10,849 nt of DNA from an uncultured Collinsella sp. (GTDB taxonomy: Bacteria; Actinomycetota; Coriobacteriia; Coriobacteriales; Coriobacteriaceae), in contig USLO01000050.1 of assembly GCA_900555515.1 (NCBI GenBank), positions 1 through 10,849 of the forward strand, in the 5' to 3' direction. Each line of letters opens with the position of its first letter. Within the stretch, counting starts at the first letter, position 1. Positions 4,375 through 10,849 of this stretch are shown one piece after another. The notes beneath the pieces are model-generated. The model was not told the DNA's origin. It saw only the letters and a list, made by a program, of their open reading frames with translations, and searched no databases. The position numbers and the translations under genes are program-made.

Positions 4375-6867
4375 CTATAGATAGCGGCCGGTGATGCTTG
4401 CGGGGCAGGACGCGATGTCGCTCGGCGTGCCGGCGCAGACGATTTGTCCGCCCGCATCGCCACCGCCCGGGCCCATGTCGATCACGTAATCGGCATTGCG
4501 AATAAGGTCGAGATCGTGTTCGATCACGATAACCGTGGCGCCCTTGGCAACAAGGCCGTCGAACACGCTCAACAACACCTGAACATCGAGCGGATGTAGT
4601 CCGATCGTGGGCTCGTCGAATACGAATACGGCATCGTCCTGCACACGACCCATCTCGCTCGCAAGCTTTAGACGCTGCGCCTCGCCGCCCGAAAGCGCCG
4701 GCGTGGGCTCACCGAGCGTAAGATAGCCCAAGCCCAGGTCGTGCAAGGTCTGCAAGCGCGCCTGGACTTTCTTGAGTCCCAGTGTGGTGTCGATGGCCTC
4801 GTCCACACTCATGTCCATGAGCTGCGGCAACGTAAGCAGGCTCCCGTCCTTGCCCTCGCGATGGATATGCGAGGCGGCTTCCGCGTAGCGAGAGCCGCGA
4901 CATGCCGGGCAGACGATCTCGACGTCGGGCAGAAACTGCACGTCGAGCGATATCGAGCCCGTGCCGTCGCACGTAGGGCAGCGCAGAGTGCCAGTGTTGT
5001 AGCTAAAGGCACCTGCCTTGTAGCCGGCTGCCTTGGCCTCTGGCGTGCGGGCGAAGGCGCGGCGCAGCTCATCATGGATGTCGGCATAAGTCGCCACCGT
5101 CGAGCGCACGTTGGCGCCGATAGGCGTAGCGTCAATCAGGTTTGCGCGGGCAATGCCTTCGGCATCGATCCAACGCACATGTTTTGGCAGGCGCTCGCCG
5201 GCTGTCTGCGCCTTGAGTGCCGGGATGAGCGTCTCGAGCACCAACGTCGTCTTGCCCGAACCCGAAACGCCCGTAACCGCGACGAGACGGCCGCGCGGGA
5301 TATAGACTTCGAGCGGCTTGACGGTATGGATAGCATCGGTTGCCATGTGGATATGCCCCTGGTCGAACATCTCGTCGTCAGTCACCTGCGGACGCAAGCG
5401 CTTGGGCTCTGCGCGCAAAAACGGAGCGATGCGGCTGCCCCGCGATTGCTCGACCTCGCCTACCGTACCAGTGGCAATCACATTACCGCCGTCTGCTCCG
5501 GCAACGGGGCCCATCTCGACGAGATAGTCGGCTTCCGCCAGTACGCGCGTATCGTGGTCGACAACAACCACGGTGTTGCCGTCATCCACCAGATCGCGCA
5601 TCACACCCACCAAGCCGTCGACATTGGCAGGATGCAAGCCGATCGAAGGCTCGTCCAGCACATAGAGCACGCCTGTCGATCGGTTGCGCACCACGCGAGC
5701 AAGCTGCACGCGCTGGCGCTCACCCGTGGAGAGCGTGGCACCGGCGCGATCGAGTGAAAGGTAATCGAGGCCCAGGTCGACCAGACGACGGGCCGCGCTC
5801 AAAAACGAATCGCATATATCCGTCGCCATGGGCCGCATCTCGGGCGGCAAGGATGCGGGCACCCCGCGCACCCACTCAATCGCCTCGCCCAGCGTCATGG
5901 CCGCGGCCTGTGCCAGATTGATACCGCGCACCTGGGGCTGGCGCGCAGCCTCGGAAAGACGCGTGCCACCACAGTCGCGGCATGGCCCCTCGCGCAAAAA
6001 GCGTGCAACGCGTTTGAGCCCCTTATCGTCCTTGACCTTGGCGAGCGCATTCTCGACGGTATAGACGGCGTTGTAATAGGTGAAGTCGAGCGGCGTGGCG
6101 CCCTCGCCGTTTTTGGGAACGTAGAGAATGTGCTTCTTAACCGCCGGACCATGGAACACGATGTCGCGCTCTTGAGGCGTGAGCTGGTTAAACGGTACGT
6201 CGGTGCGTATGCCCATCTCGCCAGCCACCTGTTTCATCAGATCCCACATGAGCGTACCCCAGGGAAGCACCGCACCCTCGTTGATAGTCTTTGACTCGTC
6301 GGGCACCAGGCTCGCCTCGTCCACCTCGCGCATGACACCGGTGCCGCCACAGGTAGGGCACGCACCGCCGCTATTGAAAGCCAAATCCTCGGCACTCGGA
6401 GCGTAGAACTCGCGGCCGCATGTCGGACACGTGAGCGACAGGCCTGCGGCCACGTTAAGGCTCGGCTCCACGCGCGCCCCGCAGTGCGGGCACACGTGAT
6501 GGGCGCAACGGCTAAAGAGCAGACGCAGGCTATTGTTGAGCTCGGTCATGGTGCCAAAAGTGGAACGCACGCCCGGCACGCTCGGACGCTGGTGTAGCGC
6601 GAGCGCCGCCGGCACGTGCAAGACCTCATCCACCTGGGCATGTTCGGCCTGCGTCAGACGACGGCGAGTATAGGTGCTGAGCGCCTCCAGGTAACGGCGC
6701 GAGCCCTCGGCGTAAAGAACGCCCAGTGCCAGCGAACTCTTGCCCGAACCCGACACGCCGGCAATGCCTACGAGCTTTCCCAGCGGGATATCGATATCGA
6801 TGTCCTTGAGGTTATGGACGCGCGCGCCACGTACCTCGATAGCACTTGGTTGTTGCGGCACCGTCAT
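4375..6867 (-). CDS. Class II excinuclease subunit A homolog (UvrA2)
   Basis: An 830-residue protein with two ABC ATPase halves. Half one has Walker A GVSGSGKS (37-44), signature LSTGERQRVQLAR (379-391) and Walker B VLYVLDEPS (400-408). Half two has Walker A GVSGSGKT (533-540), signature LSGGEAQRLKLAS (726-738) and Walker B VFVFDEPT. Zinc-binding pairs are at C126/C129, C147/C150, C170/C173, C296/C299 and C631/C634 with C654/C657. Standard UvrA is about 940 residues. Here only 17 residues separate the CPHC and CPTC pairs, where UvrA1 carries its UvrB-binding domain, so this is the class II form. UvrA2 proteins bind damaged DNA, and some (such as DrrC) protect against DNA-binding drugs; dependence on UvrB is unlikely. 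The start at 6867 is chosen because AGGAAGGGGAG precedes it. A longer reading to 6918 would run through a palindromic repeat. Confidence 0.92.
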   Translation of the reverse strand: MTVPQQPSAIEVRGARVHNLKDIDIDIPLGKLVGIAGVSGSGKSSLALGVLYAEGSRRYLEALSTYTRRRLTQAEHAQVDEVLHVPAALALHQRPSVPGVRSTFGTMTELNNSLRLLFSRCAHHVCPHCGARVEPSLNVAAGLSLTCPTCGREFYAPSAEDLAFNSGGACPTCGGTGVMREVDEASLVPDESKTINEGAVLPWGTLMWDLMKQVAGEMGIRTDVPFNQLTPQERDIVFHGPAVKKHILYVPKNGEGATPLDFTYYNAVYTVENALAKVKDDKGLKRVARFLREGPCRDCGGTRLSEAARQPQVRGINLAQAAAMTLGEAIEWVRGVPASLPPEMRPMATDICDSFLSAARRLVDLGLDYLSLDRAGATLSTGERQRVQLARVVRNRSTGVLYVLDEPSIGLHPANVDGLVGVMRDLVDDGNTVVVVDHDTRVLAEADYLVEMGPVAGADGGNVIATGTVGEVEQSRGSRIAPFLRAEPKRLRPQVTDDEMFDQGHIHMATDAIHTVKPLEVYIPRGRLVAVTGVSGSGKTTLVLETLIPALKAQTAGERLPKHVRWIDAEGIARANLIDATPIGANVRSTVATYADIHDELRRAFARTPEAKAAGYKAGAFSYNTGTLRCPTCDGTGSISLDVQFLPDVEIVCPACRGSRYAEAASHIHREGKDGSLLTLPQLMDMSVDEAIDTTLGLKKVQARLQTLHDLGLGYLTLGEPTPALSGGEAQRLKLASEMGRVQDDAVFVFDEPTIGLHPLDVQVLLSVFDGLVAKGATVIVIEHDLDLIRNADYVIDMGPGGGDAGGQIVCAGTPSDIASCPASITGRYL

Positions 6868-6888
6868 TGCTCCCCTTCCTGTTAGCCG

Positions 6889-6921
6889 AACGTGGCAAAG
6901 GAACTGTCCCTTTGTCACGTT
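6889..6921. repeat. Dispersed palindromic element, copy C
   Basis: Arms AACGTGGCAAAGG (6889-6901) and CCTTTGTCACGTT (6909-6921) pair over 13 bp with one mismatch that can be a G-U wobble. The loop is AACTGTC, and the centre carries the shared core CTGTCCCTTTG. It overlaps the TAA stop of the acetyltransferase (6922-6920) and ends 21 bp before the uvrA2 start, so it lies between two - strand genes and may reduce read-through into uvrA2. Confidence 0.8.
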
Positions 6922-7474
6922 ACTCGCACTGTGCCCGCCCGCGCCAGTCTTCGCGGGTCAAATACGTAAAGTACTCGGTACGCACATCGCCCATAAGCTC
7001 GCAGGGCACGTCGCGCTCAACGTGATGTGGCGCGAACCCGCATTTTTGCTGGACGCGTAACGACTTGTTATTGCCCTCATAGTATCCGCACCAAAGCGCC
7101 TTGCAACCAAGCGTTTCGAACGCATAGCGCTGCATGGCTCGCACCGCCTCGGGAGCAAAGCCTCGACCCCAGAACGGCTTGGCGACCCAATACCCCACCT
7201 CAAGCTCGAGTCCAACTCTTTGGCTGTTCGACCCGCAGCGAGGGGGCATAAGCCCGATGCTGCCAATGTGCTCGTCTGTCTCAGGCAGACAAATGGCAAA
7301 GGTATGGGGCGCCGTAAAGACCGTCCGAATGATCTCTCTGCTTTCCCCAATGCTTCGGTGGGGCGGCCAGCCCGCAGCCGGCCCCACGTCCGGGTCGCTC
7401 GCATATGCAAACAGGCTCGCCGCATCCGTCTCGCGCCACGGACGAAGCGTCAATCGCTCAGTTTGAATCACCAT
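6920..7474 (-). CDS. RimJ/RimL-type GNAT N-acetyltransferase
   Basis: A 184-residue GNAT-fold enzyme that would transfer acetyl from acetyl-CoA to an amine, perhaps a protein N-terminus, as RimJ/RimL do, or a small molecule. The start IQTERLTLRPWRETDA is typical for the Acetyltransf_3 group. The beta4 strand LELEVGYWVAKPFWGRGFA carries the acetyl-CoA phosphate loop (WGRGFA), followed by EAVRAMQRYAFETLG and the late NKSLRVQQKCGF motif. The length is normal. The ATG at 7474 is preferred over one five codons upstream (7489) because GAGGT lies seven bases before it and the upstream ATG has no such site. The gene sits between the second ATPase and uvrA2 on the same strand, with a palindrome at each end. 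The substrate cannot be deduced. Confidence 0.88.
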   Translation of the reverse strand: MVIQTERLTLRPWRETDAASLFAYASDPDVGPAAGWPPHRSIGESREIIRTVFTAPHTFAICLPETDEHIGSIGLMPPRCGSNSQRVGLELEVGYWVAKPFWGRGFAPEAVRAMQRYAFETLGCKALWCGYYEGNNKSLRVQQKCGFAPHHVERDVPCELMGDVRTEYFTYLTREDWRGRAQCE

Positions 7475-7497
7475 GTTTTGACCTCGCATCTATCGAT

Positions 7498-7524
7498 GTG
7501 ACAAAAGGGCTGTCCCTTTATCAC
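7498..7524. repeat. Dispersed palindromic element, copy D
   Basis: GTGACAAAAGGG (7498-7509) faces CCCTTTATCAC (7514-7524) with a four-base loop CTGT, one bulged A and one mismatch. The centre CTGTCCCTTTA differs by one base from the shared core. It lies directly after the ATPase stop codon (7528-7526) and just upstream of the acetyltransferase start. Confidence 0.78.
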
Positions 7525-7525
7525 C

Positions 7526-8644
7526 CTACTCGTGCCATAAAATGCGATCGCGAATGTACGCGCCCAGCATGGGCACGGTAAACCGGACGAGGCCGTATCC
7601 GGCAGCCTCGATGACGCGCTCGCGAATCAGGCTTGCACGATATTTACTCGCCCAGCTCTGGGTGCGATCGCAACGCTCAATGATGTCCGCCATGCGCGTC
7701 GGCTTACCCTCGTCAGCAGCCATGGCCTCGATAAAGAGGCGTTGCGGACTGCGCAATCCATAATACAGGGGCGCGTCGACCGCTTCGTAGAACTCAGAGA
7801 TGGCATCCGCATGGCCAGCCTCGACATCGCACCTTTCAATGACCTGCGAGTTGCGCCGGACGGCAGAGCGCCACATGTAATAGCCCACCAACTGGACCAT
7901 ATAGGGATGCCCCATGCTCTTGTGTGCCGCAAGGTCCGCCGTCTCCGTGTCAACGTAAAGACCAGCGTCTTTGACCGTCTGGATATATGAATCGCGCACT
8001 TTGGGCAAAGAAATCGCCCCCAGCGTACGCTGCTGGGCGCGGCGCAGAAACGTTACGCTCGGCTCTTCGAGCAAGTCATCAACCATACTGGGCAAGCCGG
8101 CAAAAACCAGCGCAAGACCGCGCTGGTCGCTATCGGGCAAGCCCGTGGCATCTTGGTCTCCAAGCACTTGCTGATAGAGAACGGCCAGCGCCGCCAGCTC
8201 CTCGATAGACGCAGACTGCGCCTCGTCAATCGCAAACAGTATGCCCTTGCCTGGCCCGAGTTTCTTGAGGCGTTCGTTGACCAGCCCTCGCAACGTCTCG
8301 CCTTTTGCTCGCGCCGCCTCAACCGACATCCGACCAAACGACGGACCGAACTCCATTGACGTCACAACGGGCTTATTCGAGCGAAGCGCCTCGGCCAAGC
8401 GGTCGCATAAGCCAAGCGAAGCGGAATCGGAAACAACCGCCCATCCGCGCTCGCTAGCCAAACGTTGCAGCTCCCGCAGGAGAACCGTTTTGCCGCAGCC
8501 GCGGTTTCCCGTAATGAGCATGAACCTGCCCGGCGCTCCGGCGCCGTTATCGAGCCCTTCCTCAAAATCTTCGATGACCGACTCGCGGCCGATGAGTACC
8601 GGGGGCCGCTTGCCAGCAGTGGGCTTAAAGGGATTTGGATTCAT
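7526..8644 (-). CDS. Second Orc1/Cdc6-like AAA+ ATPase with C-terminal winged helix
   Basis: A 372-residue paralog of the + strand ATPase at 3234-4334. The start NPNPFKPTAGKRPPVLIGRE is the same entry box. Walker A is GNRGCGKT (46-53), Walker B is GILFAIDEAQ (134-143), the sensor-1-like strand is LALVFAGLPS (177-186), and FLRRAQQ (199-205) holds the probable arginine fingers, matching the paralog's FLRRAQQ. The C-terminal winged helix (about 312-365) aligns with the paralog, but its recognition-helix region reads RTQSWASKYRASLIRERVI instead of RSPQQVSRYRRRMIDAGII, so the DNA target should differ. The ATG has a strong GAGGAGG site five bases upstream. Three 10-bp direct repeats cover its promoter. 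Its biological role is unknown; Orc1/Cdc6-like initiators and STAND-like switches are possible comparisons. Confidence 0.82.
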   Translation of the reverse strand: MNPNPFKPTAGKRPPVLIGRESVIEDFEEGLDNGAGAPGRFMLITGNRGCGKTVLLRELQRLASERGWAVVSDSASLGLCDRLAEALRSNKPVVTSMEFGPSFGRMSVEAARAKGETLRGLVNERLKKLGPGKGILFAIDEAQSASIEELAALAVLYQQVLGDQDATGLPDSDQRGLALVFAGLPSMVDDLLEEPSVTFLRRAQQRTLGAISLPKVRDSYIQTVKDAGLYVDTETADLAAHKSMGHPYMVQLVGYYMWRSAVRRNSQVIERCDVEAGHADAISEFYEAVDAPLYYGLRSPQRLFIEAMAADEGKPTRMADIIERCDRTQSWASKYRASLIRERVIEAAGYGLVRFTVPMLGAYIRDRILWHE

Positions 8645-8680
8645 GTCGGCCTCCTCGGATTGGCAAACCCTGGTAATAGT

Positions 8681-8710
8681 TATACCAACTTATACCGAGT
8701 TATACCAACA
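8681..8710 (-). promoter_or_regulatory. Three tandem 10-bp repeats forming the second ATPase promoter
   Basis: TATACCAACT, TATACCGAGT and TATACCAACA lie head to tail, starting exactly 10 bp apart. On the coding strand the units read TTGGTATAAC, TCGGTATAAG and TTGGTATAAC. The first can serve as a -35-like box (TTGGTA, 8708-8703), and 18 bp later the third supplies a TATAAC -10-like box (8684-8679). All units would face the same side of the helix, and a bound protein would block or recruit polymerase. The start codon lies about 35 bases further on. Confidence 0.72.
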
Positions 8711-8715
8711 GGATG

Positions 8716-8741
8716 CGATAAAGAGACTGACCCTCTATCAC
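8716..8741. repeat. Dispersed palindromic element, copy E (degenerate)
   Basis: CGATAAAGAGACTGACCCTC then TATCAC resembles a canonical GTGATAAAGGGACTGACCCTTTATCAC form with several changes, so the arms pair only partly. It keeps the ACTG-CCCT centre in the same orientation as copies B-D. The TGA stop of the GTPase gene (8740-8738) lies within its right arm, as the trmL stop does in copy A. Confidence 0.6.
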
Positions 8742-10741
8742 CTATGGCCGAAAAACTCGGCGTCCGCCGCTCGCCAGGGGCGGAAGGTGGCGGGATCGAC
8801 CTTTACGTGGGCTGCGGCGGGTACGTCGTACCATTTGACCGTGTAACCGGCGCCGTGAGAGCAAAAGACCGAATCGGGCGTGTTGGGCAGATCGGCCTCG
8901 GGCTCATAGGCGGCCGCCTCGATGACGCGCTCGGCATCATGGCAAGCCGCATAGCCGGCGAACTCCAGGTACAGATGACCGCGACCACTCGTGTAGGCGG
9001 CCACCTCCAGCGCGTAATCCTGCACCTCAGATGCCGGCACACGACCCACAAGCTTCGCCCGGTCTCCCGCCATCGTCGGCGGCTCGTACTCGGCACCCAT
9101 GCGTGTGGCATCCGAGAGCGCCCGGCCCACGCACTCCCCCGGCACCTCGAGTTCAAAGCGATACCACGGCTCCAACAGCACCGCCGCGCCGGCCTCACGC
9201 GCCTGCATCAAACCCTGACGAATCGCGCGGTACGTGGCCTGGCGAAAATCGCCGCCCTCGGTGTGTTTGGCATGCGCACGGCCGCCCGTGAGCGTAATGC
9301 GCACATCGGTGATGGGAGAGCCGGTCAGCACGCCCAGGTGATCGCGCTCCATGGCGTTGGTGAGCGCCAGACGCTGCCAGTTAAGATCGAGCTCGTCGGT
9401 CGAGGTAACGGTGCCAAACTGCACGCCCGAACCCGCCGGCAATGGCTCCAGGCGCAGATGTACCTCGGCATAGTGGCGCAGTGGCTCAAAGTGGCCCACG
9501 CCCTCGACCGGCTGCGAAATAGTCTCCTTATAGAGAATGCCGCCAGACTCAAAATCAATCGAAAGGCCAAAGCGATCGGCCAACACCCGCTGCACGACCT
9601 CGAGCTGCACGGCGCCCATCAACTGCAAATGAATCTGCTCAAGATGCGTATTCCAGCTTACGCCGAGCATAGGATCTTCGTCCGCCAACTCAGTCAGTGC
9701 TTTGAACACCGCGTGGACATCGTGTTCGCCCGGAAGCACCGTATAGGTAAGGACTGGCGCAATGACGGGCGCATCGCCCGCGGGCTCCGCGCCCAGGGCG
9801 TCCCCTGGGCGAACGTGTGCAAGACCCGTCACGGCGCAGATGCCGCCAGCGGCAACTTTCTGTGCAAGCTCGTATTTCTCGCCGTTATAGATGCGCACCT
9901 GATCGATCTTTTGCTCCCATGCCTCGGCACCGGAACGTCCGCCAATCATCTGTTTTGCGTGCAGCGTGCCGCCGGTCACTTTAACCCAAGCCAAACGCTC
10001 GCCGCGATCCCCGCGGCTGACACGATAGACGCGCGCGGCAAACTCCGGGAGCCACGCCTGTTCGCGCATCAGCGCACATATGCCATCCAGCAGTTCGTCC
10101 ACGCCCTGGTCCCTGAGCGCCGAGCCGGCAAAGCAGGGAAAGAGCTTGCGCTCGGCAACCATGCGCGACAGCGTTGCGACAGAAAGCTCGCCCGCTTCAA
10201 AAAACTCCTCGAGCGCCGCCTCGTCCAACGCAGCAGCGTCCTCCTGAACGGCGCCGCCCGCCAGCAGTTCGTTGGCATCCAGGCAGCCCTCGGAAAGACG
10301 CTGCCCAAGCTGTGCCAGCAAAACATCGCGGCCGGGATTCTCCAAATCAATCTTGTTGATATAGATGAACGTCGGAATGTCATAGCGCGCAAGCAGGCGC
10401 CACAGGGTTTCGGTGTGCCCTTGCACGCCGTCGTTGGCGCCCACAACCAAAATCGCGTAGTCGAGTGCGCGCAGCGTGCGCTCCGCCTCGGCAGAAAAAT
10501 CGACATGCCCCGGCGCATCCACGAGCATGACGTGGGTATCGCCATGGTCGAGCACGGCCTGTGACGAGAAAATCGTGATGCCGCGCTCGCGCTCGATCGC
10601 ATTAGTGTCCAGATGCGAATCGCCATCGTCCACGCGCCCGCGCTTGCGAATGCGACCCGCGTTGAACAGCATGGCCTCGGCCAGCGTGGTCTTGCCGGCA
10701 TCGACATGCGCCAAGATTCCAACGACCGCTTGCTTCGACAT
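8738..10741 (-). CDS. TetM/EF-G-like translation factor GTPase
   Basis: A 667-residue GTPase of the ribosomal-protection and EF-G superfamily, slightly longer than Tet(M) (about 640). G1 is AHVDAGKT (11-18), G2 RGIT (53-56), G3 DAPGH (75-79, with Ala where Tet(M) has Thr) and G4 NKID (129-132). A beta-barrel domain, an EF-G-like domain III (VQLEVVQRVLADRFG) and a domain IV-like part follow. The C-terminus (TPDSVFCSHGAGYTVKWYDV) differs from known Tet proteins and recalls chromosomal 'translation factor GTPase' homologs. Proteins of this group bind the ribosome near the A site and may release drugs or rescue stalled ribosomes; tetracycline resistance is not shown. The ATG at 10741 has GAGGAG upstream and gives the usual MSKQAVVGILAHVDAGKTT start; an upstream in-frame reading to 10810 is less likely. 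Confidence 0.88.
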   Translation of the reverse strand: MSKQAVVGILAHVDAGKTTLAEAMLFNAGRIRKRGRVDDGDSHLDTNAIERERGITIFSSQAVLDHGDTHVMLVDAPGHVDFSAEAERTLRALDYAILVVGANDGVQGHTETLWRLLARYDIPTFIYINKIDLENPGRDVLLAQLGQRLSEGCLDANELLAGGAVQEDAAALDEAALEEFFEAGELSVATLSRMVAERKLFPCFAGSALRDQGVDELLDGICALMREQAWLPEFAARVYRVSRGDRGERLAWVKVTGGTLHAKQMIGGRSGAEAWEQKIDQVRIYNGEKYELAQKVAAGGICAVTGLAHVRPGDALGAEPAGDAPVIAPVLTYTVLPGEHDVHAVFKALTELADEDPMLGVSWNTHLEQIHLQLMGAVQLEVVQRVLADRFGLSIDFESGGILYKETISQPVEGVGHFEPLRHYAEVHLRLEPLPAGSGVQFGTVTSTDELDLNWQRLALTNAMERDHLGVLTGSPITDVRITLTGGRAHAKHTEGGDFRQATYRAIRQGLMQAREAGAAVLLEPWYRFELEVPGECVGRALSDATRMGAEYEPPTMAGDRAKLVGRVPASEVQDYALEVAAYTSGRGHLYLEFAGYAACHDAERVIEAAAYEPEADLPNTPDSVFCSHGAGYTVKWYDVPAAAHVKVDPATFRPWRAADAEFFGHR

Positions 10742-10760
10742 GGCTCTCCTCTTATTGCAA

Positions 10761-10783
10761 GCCCGTCGCACTCGGCAACGGGC
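10761..10783 (-). promoter_or_regulatory. Leader hairpin upstream of the TetM-like gene
   Basis: On the - strand GCCCGUUGC pairs with GCGACGGGC over 9 bp, with one U-G wobble and a 5-nt loop CGAGU. It lies about 20 bases before the ATG and about 10 bases before the GAGGAG ribosome-binding site. Known tet(M) genes have attenuation leaders, so a regulatory role is plausible but not demonstrated. No U-tract follows. Confidence 0.45.
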
Positions 10784-10801
10784 ATCCTCGTTCCACACTG
10801 G

Positions 10802-10807
10802 ATGATA
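10802..10807 (-). promoter_or_regulatory. Possible -10 box of the TetM-like gene
   Basis: TATCAT on the - strand, within TTGTATCAT, is a reasonable -10 element that would give a leader of about 55 bases including the hairpin. The region upstream is very GC-rich and shows no -35 box, and the window ends soon after. Confidence 0.3.
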
Positions 10808-10849
10808 CAATTTACGGGCCGGCGGGCGAAGCGGGCCCTATCCCCCGAC

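Noticed and set aside
4741..5757. A 338-codon open frame on the + strand, opposite uvrA2
   Set aside because: Same cause: a GC-rich antisense shadow of a well-supported gene, with no family features.
6868..6918. A 17-residue longer N-terminus for UvrA2
   Set aside because: It is encoded by the dispersed palindrome, and a strong AGGAAGGGGAG site points to the start at 6867.
8465..10564. A 699-codon open frame on the + strand, opposite the TetM-like GTPase
   Set aside because: It has no recognisable motif and runs against a gene with complete GTPase motifs. High GC at third codon positions removes stop codons from the opposite strand.

Overview
The window looks like a chromosomal segment from a GC-rich, gut-type actinobacterium, most likely a Coriobacteriia member close to Collinsella. 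This is an inference from three things: GC-rich codon use in the housekeeping-like genes, small dispersed palindromes with a CTGTCCCTTTG core at gene ends (which I associate from memory with Collinsella genomes), and the gene families present. No rRNA, tRNA, CRISPR array or insertion sequence was seen. No gene-free stretch exceeds 300 bases.

Layout. (1) Bases 1-282 hold the 3' end of a + strand TrmL-type tRNA 2'-O-methyltransferase, with an unusual insertion of about 43 residues just before its last SAM-binding motif. (2) Bases 426-2997 form a visibly AT-richer block read on the - strand: a small serine recombinase, a secreted protein with a DUF6591-like C-terminus, and a membrane-anchored DUF4230 protein. 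It looks like acquired cargo. (3) On the + strand, 3234-4334 encodes an Orc1/Cdc6-like AAA+ ATPase with a C-terminal winged helix. Its promoter region carries three direct repeats exactly 20 bp apart. (4) From 10741 down to 4375 four genes run on the - strand in this order: a TetM/EF-G-like ribosomal-protection GTPase, a second Orc1/Cdc6-like ATPase, a RimJ/RimL-type N-acetyltransferase, and a class II UvrA (UvrA2). The second ATPase has three direct repeats exactly 10 bp apart over its promoter.

How the parts may work together. The TetM-like GTPase, acetyltransferase and UvrA2 each belong to families with members linked to drug tolerance or damage protection, but nothing here proves a shared function. 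Nearly every gene boundary in the GC-rich part carries a copy of the same short palindrome, several times overlapping the stop codon. The most unusual signal is the pair of paralogous AAA+/winged-helix ATPases. Each has its own three-copy, helically phased repeat array over its promoter, and their recognition helices differ as the repeats do. This fits two cognate, self-binding ATPase-DNA systems that resemble, in miniature, iteron- or ORB-bound initiators.
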